Counted from the stretch's first letter, positions 46,839 to 56,171 are shown. The stretch is DNA of 64,000 bases from Polaribacter pectinis (GCF_014352875.1 NZ_CP060695.1:217501-281500), one strand, 5' to 3'. Program-made: numbers and translations. The notes: generated by a model from the sequence alone, not told the origin.

Positions 46839-47969
46839 ATGAAATCTAAAATTTGGCTTTCATCTCCACATATGGGAGGTAATGAATTAAAGTACATAAA
46901 GGAAGCATTTGATTCTAATTGGATAGCTCCCCTAGGCCCAAATGTAGCAGGATTTGAGGAAGATTTAAAAGTGTTTTTAAAAACAGAAAAAGAAGTTGGC
47001 GCGCTTTCTTCAGGAACTTCAGCAATCCATTTAGGTTTAATTTTATCTGGCGTAGTTGCAGGAGATGAGGTAATTTGCCAAAGCATGACTTTTTCTGCTT
47101 CAGCAAACCCAATTGCTTATCAAGGAGCAATACCTGTGTTTATTGATAGTGAGGAAGATACTTGGAATATGTGTCCACTACAATTAGAAAAAGCAATTAA
47201 AGATAGAATTTTAAAAGGTATAAAACCAAAAGCAATTATTTTGGTTCATTTATATGGAATGCCAGCTAAAATAGATGAAATTATTACCATTGCTAATAAA
47301 TATGATATATCCTTAATTGAAGATGCAGCAGAAGCTTTAGGTTCTACATACAAAGGTCAGAGTTGTGGTACTTTTGGAGAATTTGCAGCACTATCATTTA
47401 ACGGAAATAAAATTATTACAACTTCTGGTGGTGGTGCAATAGTTTGTAATACAAAAAAATCAAAAGAAAAAGCAATTTTTCTAGCTACACAAGCAAGAGA
47501 TGAAGCACCACATTATCAGCATTCAGAAATAGGTTACAATTACAGAATGAGTAATATTGTTGCTGGAATTGGTAGAGGTCAAATGGAAGTTTTGGAAGAT
47601 CATATTTCTTTGAGGAGAGATATGAATCAATTTTATAAAAAGATTTTTAAGGATATTGATAGCGTTACCGTGTTTGAAGAGCCTAATGAAGATTATTTCT
47701 CAAATCATTGGTTAAGTTGTATAACAATAGACGAAAGTAAAGCGCCTTTTTCTAGAGAAGAATTAAGATTAGCTTTGTTGGATGAAAACATAGAGTCAAG
47801 ACCACTATGGAAACCTATGCACTTGCAACCCGTTTTTAAAGATTCAGATTTTTACGGAACAAATATTTGTGAAAACTTATTTAATACAGGTTTATGTTTG
47901 CCTTCTGGTTCAAATTTAAGCGAGTTAGATAAAAAAAGAATTGAAGACACTATCAAAAAAATATTGTAA
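46839..47969 (+). CDS. DegT/DnrJ/EryC1 aminotransferase, PglE-like
   Basis: PLP-dependent sugar aminotransferase of 376 aa. It has ALSSGTSAIHLGL, VICQSMTFSASANPI, the LIEDAAEALGSTYKG block and the PLP-lysine in SFNGNKIITTSGGG (Lys191). Context and sequence suggest transfer of an amino group to the 4-keto sugar made by the dehydratase that follows. It is the only aminotransferase in the locus, so a second role on a 3-keto uronate cannot be excluded but would need different regiospecificity. Confidence 0.9.
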   Translation: MKSKIWLSSPHMGGNELKYIKEAFDSNWIAPLGPNVAGFEEDLKVFLKTEKEVGALSSGTSAIHLGLILSGVVAGDEVICQSMTFSASANPIAYQGAIPVFIDSEEDTWNMCPLQLEKAIKDRILKGIKPKAIILVHLYGMPAKIDEIITIANKYDISLIEDAAEALGSTYKGQSCGTFGEFAALSFNGNKIITTSGGGAIVCNTKKSKEKAIFLATQARDEAPHYQHSEIGYNYRMSNIVAGIGRGQMEVLEDHISLRRDMNQFYKKIFKDIDSVTVFEEPNEDYFSNHWLSCITIDESKAPFSREELRLALLDENIESRPLWKPMHLQPVFKDSDFYGTNICENLFNTGLCLPSGSNLSELDKKRIEDTIKKIL

Positions 47970-47993
47970 ATTGCTAAACAATTTTTACATTCT

Positions 47994-49889
47994 ATGTTTA
48001 AAAGATTTTTTTTAGAAAACTTAAATAAATATACCTCTAAATGGCTTGTTTTATTTATTGACGTCGTTTTAGTTGTTATTTCTTTCGTATTTGCTTATTT
48101 GGTTAGATTTAATTTATCTTTTGACTTTGATACTGATAAATTGTTTGGTCAACTTCCAATTTTGGCTATAATATCTACAGTATGTTTTTTAATTGTAGGC
48201 TCTTATAAAGGAATCATTAGACACACAGGTACAAAAGATGCGTTTAACGTATTTTTAGCTACCTCCCTATTGGCTGGTTCTGGGATATTATTAGTTATAA
48301 CCAATAGAGTTTTTAATATTTTTGAATCTTTTACAATTCCTATATCAATTATATTAATTCATTACTTACTTAGTACTTTTCTTTTAATAATAAGTAGGTT
48401 TTTATTTAAAGCTTTTTATGAAGTAGTATCAACTGAATTAAAATCAATTACAAATGCATTAATTTATGGAGCGGGAGACTCTGGAATGATTACTTACGGA
48501 GCTCTAAATAGAGATACTAAAAATAATTATGATATTTGTGGATTTATTGATGATGATCCAAACAAAATAAATAAAAAAATTGATCGAATTAAGATTTATG
48601 ATCCTACAAAAATAGATGAAGAATTCATAGAAAAGAATGACATTACTGAAGTAATCATTTCAATTCAAAATATTAAATCTAGTAGATTACTTGAAATTAC
48701 AGATAGTTTGTTAAATTTAAACGTAAAAGTTAAAATTGTACCACCTTTATCAAAATGGATTGAAGGAGATTTGCAAGCTAATCAAATTAAGCAAATAAAT
48801 ATTGATGATTTACTTGATAGGGAACAAATTTTAATTGACAACCCAATTGTAAAAAGAGAAGTTACAGATAAAGTTGTATTTGTCACAGGTGCTGCAGGTT
48901 CTATAGGTAGTGAAATAAGCCGTCAATTAGCTTCATATAATTTGAAACTATTAGTTTTAATAGACCAAGCAGAATCTCCTTTATACGACTTACAACAAGA
49001 ATTAGTGCAAAATGGCATTCAAAATTTTACAGCTTTAGTTGCAGATGTTAGAGATCGAAAAAGAATGGTAGAAATTTTTGATGAATTTAAACCTCAAAAA
49101 GTTTTTCATGCAGCAGCTTATAAACACGTTCCATTAATGGAGCAAAGCCCATATGAAGCTATAAAAATTAATATTTGTGGTACAAAAAACATAGCAGACT
49201 TATCTTTAGAATTTAATGTTGATAGATTTGTAATGGTTTCTACAGATAAAGCAGTAAATCCTACTAATGTAATGGGAGCAACAAAAAGGGCTGCAGAAAT
49301 GTATATCAGCTGCTTAAGTAAGGAAACAATTAATACAAAGTTTACTACAACACGATTTGGTAACGTTTTAGGTTCTAACGGTTCAGTAATCCCTCTATTT
49401 AAGAAACAGATTGAAAAAGGTGGACCACTAACGGTAACGCATAAAGATATCACTAGGTATTTTATGACAATACCCGAAGCTTGTAGGTTAGTTTTAGAAG
49501 CAGGAACAATGGGAATAGGGGGAGAGATTTATATTTTTGATATGGGAAAATCTGTTAAGATTTTTGATATGGCAAAAAGAATGATATCATTATCTGGTTT
49601 AAAATACCCTGATGATATTGATATAAAAATTACTGGATTAAGGCCAGGAGAAAAATTATATGAAGAGCTTTTAGCTAGTGGAGAAGACACAACAAAAACT
49701 TATCATGAAAAAATATTGATAGCCAAAGTTTCAGAAATTAATTCTACAGAAATTAAAGAAACTATTGAGTACCTTTTCAAGAATAACCAAATTTTATCTA
49801 ATGATCAGATAGTCTCAAAATTAAAAGCAATTGTACCAGAGTATATTTCAAATAATTCTAAATTTGAAAAGCTAGATAAAGTTAGTTAA
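47994..49889 (+). CDS. UDP-GlcNAc 4,6-dehydratase, PglF/WbpM-like membrane protein
   Basis: The 631-aa protein has four N-terminal membrane helices (about residues 15-140), a first nucleotide-binding region (ALIYGAGDSGMITYGAL) and a short-chain dehydrogenase domain with VTGAAGSIGSEISRQL (about 297-312). The catalytic triad looks like Ser416, Met427 and Lys431 (VSTDKA...VMGATKR); Met in place of Tyr is the known feature of WbpM/PglF-type 4,6-dehydratases. It makes the 4-keto-6-deoxy sugar used by the PglE and PglD homologues. Confidence 0.9.
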   Translation: MFKRFFLENLNKYTSKWLVLFIDVVLVVISFVFAYLVRFNLSFDFDTDKLFGQLPILAIISTVCFLIVGSYKGIIRHTGTKDAFNVFLATSLLAGSGILLVITNRVFNIFESFTIPISIILIHYLLSTFLLIISRFLFKAFYEVVSTELKSITNALIYGAGDSGMITYGALNRDTKNNYDICGFIDDDPNKINKKIDRIKIYDPTKIDEEFIEKNDITEVIISIQNIKSSRLLEITDSLLNLNVKVKIVPPLSKWIEGDLQANQIKQINIDDLLDREQILIDNPIVKREVTDKVVFVTGAAGSIGSEISRQLASYNLKLLVLIDQAESPLYDLQQELVQNGIQNFTALVADVRDRKRMVEIFDEFKPQKVFHAAAYKHVPLMEQSPYEAIKINICGTKNIADLSLEFNVDRFVMVSTDKAVNPTNVMGATKRAAEMYISCLSKETINTKFTTTRFGNVLGSNGSVIPLFKKQIEKGGPLTVTHKDITRYFMTIPEACRLVLEAGTMGIGGEIYIFDMGKSVKIFDMAKRMISLSGLKYPDDIDIKITGLRPGEKLYEELLASGEDTTKTYHEKILIAKVSEINSTEIKETIEYLFKNNQILSNDQIVSKLKAIVPEYISNNSKFEKLDKVS

Positions 49890-49927
49890 AGTTTAATTTT
49901 TATATTATTTTCGCAAAAAAAATTAAT

Positions 49928-50713
49928 ATGATCAAGAGCAAAATAAAAACTCAAGACTTTTTTAGAGTTTTTTTATTTATATTTTTTTTCACCTCATGTG
50001 TTTCAAAAAAAGATATAGTTTACTTCCAGAATGATAAGATAGATCAATCAAAAGTTAGTAATAGTTACGAAACAATTATAAAACCAGATGATTTATTGCA
50101 AATTACTATTACAGCGCAAGATACCGAGGCGGTTAAGCCATTTAATTTAGCAGCAGTAACCTACTCTACAACATCAAACTCAGCAATTGGAGTAGCTCAA
50201 CAACAAAATTATTTAGTTGATAATAAAGGTGAAATTGACTTCCCTGTCATTGGGAAGTTAAAACTTGGCGGGTTGTCTAGAGATAATGCTATTAAATTAT
50301 TAAAAAACAAACTAGAACCAGATTTTTTAAAAAAACCAAATATTAATATAAGGATCGCAAATTATAAGATTAGTGTATTAGGAGATGTCGGAAAGCCAGG
50401 TAGTTATACCATCCCAAATGAAAGAATTACAATTATAGAAGCTATTGCTTTAGCTGGAGACTTAAATATATCAGGTCAACGTAATAATATTTTGGTTCAA
50501 AGGGAAGAGGATGGAAAAAAAGTGCAATACAGAGTGAATTTATTATCTAATAAAATAAATATTTCTCCGGTTTATTATTTGCAGCAAAATGATGTAGTCT
50601 ATGTTGAGCCAAACTATGCAGCTTCACAATCTGCTAGTTATAACCAGAATACGGGCTTATTTATATCTATTGGTTCAATCTTAATCTCATTAATAACTAT
50701 TTTAACACGATAA
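49928..50713 (+). CDS. Polysaccharide export outer-membrane lipoprotein, Wza-like
   Basis: The 261-aa protein has a signal peptide with lipobox FFTSC (Cys24) and a polysaccharide-export (PES) domain (KPDDLLQITITAQD). Then come SLBB-type regions (YKISVLGDVGKPGSYTIPNERITIIEAIALAGDL) and a C-terminal membrane segment (about residues 240-258: GLFISIGSILISLITILT), typical of Bacteroidota homologues. It should form the exit channel together with the kinase encoded 6 bases downstream. Confidence 0.92.
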   Translation: MIKSKIKTQDFFRVFLFIFFFTSCVSKKDIVYFQNDKIDQSKVSNSYETIIKPDDLLQITITAQDTEAVKPFNLAAVTYSTTSNSAIGVAQQQNYLVDNKGEIDFPVIGKLKLGGLSRDNAIKLLKNKLEPDFLKKPNINIRIANYKISVLGDVGKPGSYTIPNERITIIEAIALAGDLNISGQRNNILVQREEDGKKVQYRVNLLSNKINISPVYYLQQNDVVYVEPNYAASQSASYNQNTGLFISIGSILISLITILTR

Positions 50714-50719
50714 AAATCT

Positions 50720-53113
50720 ATGAATAAAGAACATATAAGTCTTAATTCACAATTAGGTGATGATAGTAATAAATTAAATATTCGTGAAGAAATTGAGAAG
50801 TATTTAATCCATTGGAAATGGTTTTTGTTTGTTGCTATTTTATCATTTGCACTGTCATACCTATACTTAAGGTACGCAACACCATTATATAGTGCAACCA
50901 CTTCAATTTTAATAAAAGACAATAATAAGTCAGGAATTTCAGCTGAATTAGCTGCTTTTGAAGATTTGGGTATAGTCGGAGGAGGTTCTAGTAATAATAC
51001 AGACAATGAAATTGAAATATTAAAGTCTAGAAAAATAATTGGAAGTGTAGTAGATAGTTTAAATTTTGATATTTCTTACTTTACAAAAGGTAGGGTTAAA
51101 GAATTTGAAATTTATACCAAATCACCAATATTTTTAAATTTTATAGAAAAAAAGAGAGCACTTTCCTTAAGAGATACCTTAATATCTGTTATTGTAATTG
51201 ATAATAATTCTTTTAAATTAAAAAACTCTATCGGTGTTATTGAGTCTGAAGGTACATTTAATAAAGTTTTAAATACTGGTTTAGGTGTGTTTGAAATAAA
51301 AAAAAATCCTAAATTTCTAATTGATGATGAGGTAGGTAAAGAAATAATCATTAAAATTACACCTAGATTTAAAGTTATTAGCAGTTATAAAAGTAGAGTA
51401 AATATATCTTCAGTAAGTAAAAACTCTTCAGTTATAACCCTTTCTTTAAATGACCCTTTAATTGAAAAAGCAGAGGACTTTCTAGATGAATTAGTAAAGC
51501 AATACAATATTGATGCAATAAATGATAAAAATGAAGTTTCACGAAAAACAAAGAGATTTATTGATGACCGTATCAGGAGTGTAGGTAGTGAACTTAATCT
51601 AATTCAAGATAGTATAAAAGAATTTAAGCGAGAGACCGGCTTTACAGGGGTGTCTAATGAAGGAGAGCTTATATTAGAGAATTTAGCAAAAAATAACGAT
51701 AATATTTTAACAATTCAAACTGAATTAAGTTTAGCTAATTGGATTCAAGAAAGTTTGGATAGTCAATCTGATAAAGGAGGGCTCTTACCTTCTAATTTAG
51801 GTTTTCAAAATGTAACTATATCAGAGTCTATTGATCGTTATAACGAACTTATAATGGATAAAAATAAGTTAGTTGTTAACGCTGGGGCTAAAAATCCCAA
51901 ATTAATAGAACTTAATAATAACATTGCAAGATTAAAGTTAAACTTGAAACTGAATTTAAGAAACCTTATATCTTCTTTAGAACTTCAATACAATCAGCTC
52001 AAAAAAGAACAAGGCAAAATAAGCTTTAGGAAATCTACAATTCCAGTTGTTGAAAGAGGATTTATTGACATTGCAAGACAGCAAGAAATTATTTCAGGTT
52101 TATTCTCTTATTTATTAAAGAAAAAAGAGGAAACTGCTATTTCACTTGCTGTTGCAGTGGCTAATGCAAAAATTATAGATGTTGCTTATGGTTCAAATTC
52201 TCCAGTTTCTCCAAATAGAAAAATAATTTATTTAGCAGCAATTATGTTTGGATTATTAATTCCAATGATTGTTATATATTTAAAAAACTTATTAGATACA
52301 AAAATTCATACTAGAAAAGATATTGAAGAGTTAACAGATATTCCGTTTTTAGGGGATGTTCCTCATTCAGAAACAAAAGAGAAAATTGTAATAGGTACAG
52401 ATACTAGGTCAAATACTGCTGAAGCATTTAGATTAATAAGAACAAATTTAGATTTTATTTTAACAGGTTTAAAAGACTCAAAAGGAAAAACAATTTTTAT
52501 AACATCTACAACAAGTGGAGAAGGAAAATCTTTTATATCTATCAACTTAGCGGCAGCACTATCTTTATCAAGTAAGAAAGTTTTGTTATTAGGAATGGAT
52601 TTAAGAGCTCCAAAAGTTACTGAATATTTAGGTATTCCTGAGAGAAAAGGTATAACAAATTTTATTACAAATGATAGTATTTCTTTAGATGATGTAAAGT
52701 TCTCCATACCAGAAATTAAAGGATTAGATATTATTGCTTCTGGTGTAATTCCACCAAACCCAGCTGAGTTATTATTAACTGATAAAATTCAAGAGCTATT
52801 CAATGAAGTTAAGAATGACTATGATTATATTATTGTTGATACAGCACCTGTTAATTTAGTGACTGATACATTATTAATATCTAAATATGCTGATATGTTT
52901 TTATATGTGGCAAGAGCAAATTACTTGGATAAAAGAATGTTAGTTGTACCTCAAACACTATATAAAGAAAAAAAATTACCAAATATGTCTGTAGTTTTAA
53001 ATGATACAGATATGAGTAGAGGTTATGGTTACGGTTATGGTTATGGTTACGGCTATGGTTATGGTTACGTAGAAGAGGTTAAAAAACCTTGGTATAAGAG
53101 AATATTTAGTTAA
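50720..53113 (+). CDS. Wzc-like polysaccharide co-polymerase and tyrosine autokinase
   Basis: The 797-aa inner-membrane protein has a Wzz-type chain-length domain between membrane helices at about residues 34-51 and 502-522, with a large coiled-coil-rich periplasmic part. The C-terminal BY-kinase domain has Walker A TSGEGKS (598-604), Walker A' (VLLLGMDLR, 621-629) and Walker B YIIVDTAP (703-710). The tail carries a tyrosine cluster made of GY dipeptides (768-783) and ends in VKKPWYKRIFS. Paired with the divergent phosphatase at 53151. Confidence 0.93.
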   Translation: MNKEHISLNSQLGDDSNKLNIREEIEKYLIHWKWFLFVAILSFALSYLYLRYATPLYSATTSILIKDNNKSGISAELAAFEDLGIVGGGSSNNTDNEIEILKSRKIIGSVVDSLNFDISYFTKGRVKEFEIYTKSPIFLNFIEKKRALSLRDTLISVIVIDNNSFKLKNSIGVIESEGTFNKVLNTGLGVFEIKKNPKFLIDDEVGKEIIIKITPRFKVISSYKSRVNISSVSKNSSVITLSLNDPLIEKAEDFLDELVKQYNIDAINDKNEVSRKTKRFIDDRIRSVGSELNLIQDSIKEFKRETGFTGVSNEGELILENLAKNNDNILTIQTELSLANWIQESLDSQSDKGGLLPSNLGFQNVTISESIDRYNELIMDKNKLVVNAGAKNPKLIELNNNIARLKLNLKLNLRNLISSLELQYNQLKKEQGKISFRKSTIPVVERGFIDIARQQEIISGLFSYLLKKKEETAISLAVAVANAKIIDVAYGSNSPVSPNRKIIYLAAIMFGLLIPMIVIYLKNLLDTKIHTRKDIEELTDIPFLGDVPHSETKEKIVIGTDTRSNTAEAFRLIRTNLDFILTGLKDSKGKTIFITSTTSGEGKSFISINLAAALSLSSKKVLLLGMDLRAPKVTEYLGIPERKGITNFITNDSISLDDVKFSIPEIKGLDIIASGVIPPNPAELLLTDKIQELFNEVKNDYDYIIVDTAPVNLVTDTLLISKYADMFLYVARANYLDKRMLVVPQTLYKEKKLPNMSVVLNDTDMSRGYGYGYGYGYGYGYGYVEEVKKPWYKRIFS
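53021..53068 (+). repeat. Hexanucleotide tandem repeat (GGYTAY)8 in the kinase tail
   Basis: Eight units of GGYTAY (mostly GGTTAT and GGTTAC, one GGCTAT) encode Gly-Tyr dipeptides that form the phosphorylatable tail of the tyrosine kinase. The six-base unit keeps the reading frame, so unit gain or loss would change the number of tyrosines without frameshift. Confidence 0.9.
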
Positions 53114-53123
53114 ATTATAATTT

Positions 53124-53150
53124 AAAAAGCATCCAATTAGGATGCTTTTT
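53124..53150. terminator. Bidirectional terminator between kinase and phosphatase genes
   Basis: Perfect 11-bp inverted repeat AAAAAGCATCC / GGATGCTTTTT with a 5-nt loop. It lies between two convergent genes, 10 bases after the kinase stop and directly at the phosphatase stop. Confidence 0.9.
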
Positions 53151-53888
53151 TTATAAAAACTTTTTATTATTATTTAATAAATGCTCAATTTTTTCTAGAT
53201 TCTTTTTGGTTCCAATTTTTTTAAGTAATTCTAGATGATTTTGATGATGTGTATCAGTACCAACAAAATCATATAAATTTTCTTTTAATAACTGATTGCT
53301 AATTTTTTGTACATGTTTCCCATATTGAGGTGTTAACGACAATAAATTTAACTGAAAAAGACAACCAGCTTTTTTAAGTTTATAATAAGCTTCAAAATTA
53401 TTATGATAAAAATTGTAACGTTCAGGATGTGCTAGAATAGGTTTATATCCTTTTAATTGTATTTCAAATATAATGTCAAATAAATTTAGAGGTGCACTAA
53501 AATAAGACATTTCAACAAGAATAAAATTATCTTTTAAAGTAAGGATGTCATCTTTTTCTAGAAGTATAGAAAATTGTTCATCCATCATATATTCAGCAGC
53601 AGCATTTATAGAAATATCGTTCATATTTCTTTTTAAAAGCTCTTCTCTGACCTCTTTCAACTTACTTTTAATACTATCAGATGAATTTGGGTACACATCT
53701 CCCAAAACATGAGGTGTTGTTATAAAACTCTTAATTCCATAAGAATTCATTTTAGAAATTAATTCTATAGAGCTATTTAAACTCTTTGCACCATCATCAA
53801 TTCCTGGTAGTAGATGCGAGTGAATATCGACAAAATCTTTAGGAAAAAAATCTACTAAAGGAATCTCTTTTTTTTTGAAAAAAATCAT
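53151..53888 (-). CDS. CpsB/CapC-family tyrosine phosphatase (PHP fold)
   Basis: Metal-dependent tyrosine phosphatase that probably dephosphorylates the Wzc-like kinase. The 245-aa protein has the PHP motifs in order: DIHSHLLPGIDDGA (residues 21-34), TTPHV, LAHPERY (about 155-161) and GTDTHHQ (about 216-222). Divergent orientation and its own promoter at 53905-53912 mean its level may be controlled separately from the biosynthesis operon. Confidence 0.92.
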   Translation of the reverse strand: MIFFKKKEIPLVDFFPKDFVDIHSHLLPGIDDGAKSLNSSIELISKMNSYGIKSFITTPHVLGDVYPNSSDSIKSKLKEVREELLKRNMNDISINAAAEYMMDEQFSILLEKDDILTLKDNFILVEMSYFSAPLNLFDIIFEIQLKGYKPILAHPERYNFYHNNFEAYYKLKKAGCLFQLNLLSLTPQYGKHVQKISNQLLKENLYDFVGTDTHHQNHLELLKKIGTKKNLEKIEHLLNNNKKFL

Positions 53889-53904
53889 TAAAATTAGTTT
53901 TATA

Positions 53905-53912
53905 CAAATTTA
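53905..53912 (-). promoter_or_regulatory. Likely -7 box of the phosphatase gene
   Basis: On the minus strand TAAATTTG matches the consensus exactly; a TTT lies 20 bases upstream as a weak -33. The leader to the ATG at 53888 would be only about 10 bases. Confidence 0.45.
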
Positions 53913-53956
53913 CAATATTTTAATGCAAACGAAAACGATTGAAGTTTATTCCGCTA

Positions 53957-53987
53957 TTGTATATGCAATTTACTTGTGATATATTTG
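53957..53987 (+). promoter_or_regulatory. Promoter of the GlcNAc-kinase-like gene
   Basis: TTG, 20 bases, TATATTTG: exact consensus. It predicts a start of transcription near 53994 and a leader of about 11 bases to the ATG at 54005. It forms a divergent pair with the phosphatase promoter. Confidence 0.75.
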
Positions 53988-54004
53988 ATAAAACTATTAT
54001 AATT

Positions 54005-54856
54005 ATGATATTAATTGCTGACGGTGGATCTACAAAAGCAGATTGGATTGCTATAAATAAGGATAAGAATGAAGAGTTTAGAACAAGAACACTTGGTTTA
54101 AACCCTGCTATTGTTCCGGAAAAGGAATTGCATAACAGAATTATTAATATGTTTCAATTAATAAACATTAAAGATGAAGTTGAAGAAATTCATTTTTATG
54201 GTGCAGGTTGTGGTACAGCAAAACCAATTCAAATTTTAAAAAACATTTTAGAATCTATTTTTGTAAATGCTAAAGTATTTATTGCAGAGGATATGTTAGC
54301 AGCTGTTTATGCAGCTTCTGGTAAAGAGCCAGCAATGGTTTGTATTCTTGGTACTGGTTCTAATAGTTGTTATTTTAATGGTACTAATATGGAAATGTTA
54401 GTATCTTCATTGGGCTATATCTTAATGGATGAAGCTAGTGGTAATTACTTTGGAAAAAAACTAATTATCGATTATTTTTATGATAATATGCCACAAAGAA
54501 TTGCACAAAAATTTAATAAAGAATTTAATTTAGATGCAGACTACATAAAAAAGAATCTTTATAGAGAGCCAAACCCTAATATGTATTTAGCTTCATTTGC
54601 TAAATTTATGTTCGATTTTAAAGAAGATAAATATATTAAAAGGATTATTAAGAAAGGGTTTCAAGAATTTTTTAAGTATAGGGTATTACCATATAATAAA
54701 ACTGCAGAAACACCATTGTATTTTATTGGCTCAATAGCTTATTATTTTAGAGATATTTTAGAAAAAATTGCAATTAAGAACAACTTACAAATTACAGATG
54801 TTATCCAAAGGCCTATAGATAATTTATTAGAATATCATAAGCATAATATTAATTAA
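54005..54856 (+). CDS. N-acetylglucosamine kinase-like protein (BadF/BadG ATPase family)
   Basis: Predicted cytoplasmic amino-sugar kinase of 283 aa. It begins MILIADGGSTKADWIAI (phosphate-1 motif) and has EDMLAAVYAASG, CILGTGSNSCYFNG (phosphate-2) and YFIGSIAYYF near the end. An in-frame longer start at 53939 precedes the promoter found at 53957-53987, so the ATG at 54005 is preferred. Its 3' end overlaps the end of murF by 8 bases on the opposite strand. A role in recycling cell-wall amino sugars fits its neighbour and anmK earlier. Confidence 0.85.
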   Translation: MILIADGGSTKADWIAINKDKNEEFRTRTLGLNPAIVPEKELHNRIINMFQLINIKDEVEEIHFYGAGCGTAKPIQILKNILESIFVNAKVFIAEDMLAAVYAASGKEPAMVCILGTGSNSCYFNGTNMEMLVSSLGYILMDEASGNYFGKKLIIDYFYDNMPQRIAQKFNKEFNLDADYIKKNLYREPNPNMYLASFAKFMFDFKEDKYIKRIIKKGFQEFFKYRVLPYNKTAETPLYFIGSIAYYFRDILEKIAIKNNLQITDVIQRPIDNLLEYHKHNIN

Positions 54857-56105
54857 TAAGATCTAAAATTCTTTCTAAAGACATTCCTCTAGAACCTTTA
54901 ATTAAAATTGATTGATGTTCTAGAGGATTATTTTTTATGTAGGTATACAAATCTTTAAAATCTTTAAACTTCTGTAAATCAGTCGATGTATTGTGAAAAT
55001 GTTCACCCACAAAATACATAGTATCAAAATTTAATTTTGTAGCTAAATCTACAATGTTTTGATGTTCAATTGAACTCTCATTTCCTAATTCAAACATATC
55101 TCCAAGAATAATAGTTTTAGATACATCATTAGATTTAGAAAAACTCTCAAGTGCTTCTTGCATACTAGAGGGGTTTGCATTGTAGGCATCTAAAATGATT
55201 TTATTAGACTTTTTTTGTAAAATTTGAGATCTATTATTAGTTGGTATATATTTTTCAATAGCGCTCTTTATTTCATTTCCATTTATTTTGAAATAATTAC
55301 CTATGGTAATTGCTGCTGCAATATTTGTATAATTATAACTACCAATTAAATTACTTTTAATGATTGTGGAATCGTTAGATATTTTTACAAATGGATTTGC
55401 TTCTAAAAACTTTAAATTATCATTAAATAGTATTTTCTGAAGATTTTTTGTTTTTTCAATCTGAATTTTATCAGCCGGATTCACAAAAGCAATTTTATTA
55501 TTTTTCTTTAAGTATTTATATAATTCGCTTTTACCTTTAATAACACCAACAATTCCTCCAAAACCTTCTAAATGAGCTTTGCCAAAATTTGTGATATACC
55601 CAAAATCTGGTTCACAAATATTGCAAAGAAATTCAATTTCTTTTTGATGATTAGCTCCCATCTCTACTATACCTATTTCAGTTTTTGGTGTCATAGAGAG
55701 TAGGGTTAGAGGAACTCCAATATGGTTATTTAAGTTGCCAATTGTTGCTGTAGTTTTATATTTTTTATTTAAAACAGCATTAATAAGTTCTTTAGTTGTT
55801 GTTTTTCCGTTACTACCAGTTAAACCTATAATTGGCGTGTTTAATTTCTTTCTATGAAAGTTTGCCAATTTTTGAAGAGTTTCTAGTACATCATCAACTA
55901 AAATAATAGCATCATTAGTTTGGAATTCTTCTTCATCAACAATTGCGTATTTTGCCCCAAGTTTTAACGCTTGTTCGGCAAATTTATTACCGTTAAAATT
56001 GTCGCCCTTTAATGCGAAGAAAATAGTGTTTTCTCGAATTTTTCTAGTGTCTGTATCTACTAGATAATATTCTGAATATAATTTATAGATTGCTTCAATT
56101 TTCAT
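54849..56105 (-). CDS. murF: UDP-MurNAc-tripeptide--D-Ala-D-Ala ligase
   Basis: Last cytoplasmic step of peptidoglycan precursor synthesis. The 418-aa protein has the Mur-ligase order: ALKGDNFNGNKFAEQAL at the N-terminus, P-loop GLTGSNGKTTTKEL (about residues 95-108), VEMGANHQKEIEFL, TNFGKAHLEGFGG and the C-terminal LDAYNANPSSMQEAL. It lies downstream of gldJ in the same direction, with a hairpin between that ends only 16 bases before its start. Confidence 0.95.
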   Translation of the reverse strand: MKIEAIYKLYSEYYLVDTDTRKIRENTIFFALKGDNFNGNKFAEQALKLGAKYAIVDEEEFQTNDAIILVDDVLETLQKLANFHRKKLNTPIIGLTGSNGKTTTKELINAVLNKKYKTTATIGNLNNHIGVPLTLLSMTPKTEIGIVEMGANHQKEIEFLCNICEPDFGYITNFGKAHLEGFGGIVGVIKGKSELYKYLKKNNKIAFVNPADKIQIEKTKNLQKILFNDNLKFLEANPFVKISNDSTIIKSNLIGSYNYTNIAAAITIGNYFKINGNEIKSAIEKYIPTNNRSQILQKKSNKIILDAYNANPSSMQEALESFSKSNDVSKTIILGDMFELGNESSIEHQNIVDLATKLNFDTMYFVGEHFHNTSTDLQKFKDFKDLYTYIKNNPLEHQSILIKGSRGMSLERILDLIN

Positions 56106-56121
56106 TTTTTAAATATAAAAA

Positions 56122-56150
56122 AACCTCATTGTAAAAAGAACAATGAGGTT
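56122..56150 (-). terminator. Hairpin terminator between gldJ and murF
   Basis: Perfect 11-bp inverted repeat AACCTCATTGT / ACAATGAGGTT with a 7-nt loop and, in the minus-strand direction, seven T. It lies after the gldJ stop and 16 bases before the murF ATG, so it must either leak or be combined with a promoter overlapping it (TATATTTA just after the hairpin is a 7/8 match to a -7 box). Confidence 0.8.
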
Positions 56151-56171
56151 ATATTTTTTATGATATTTATT

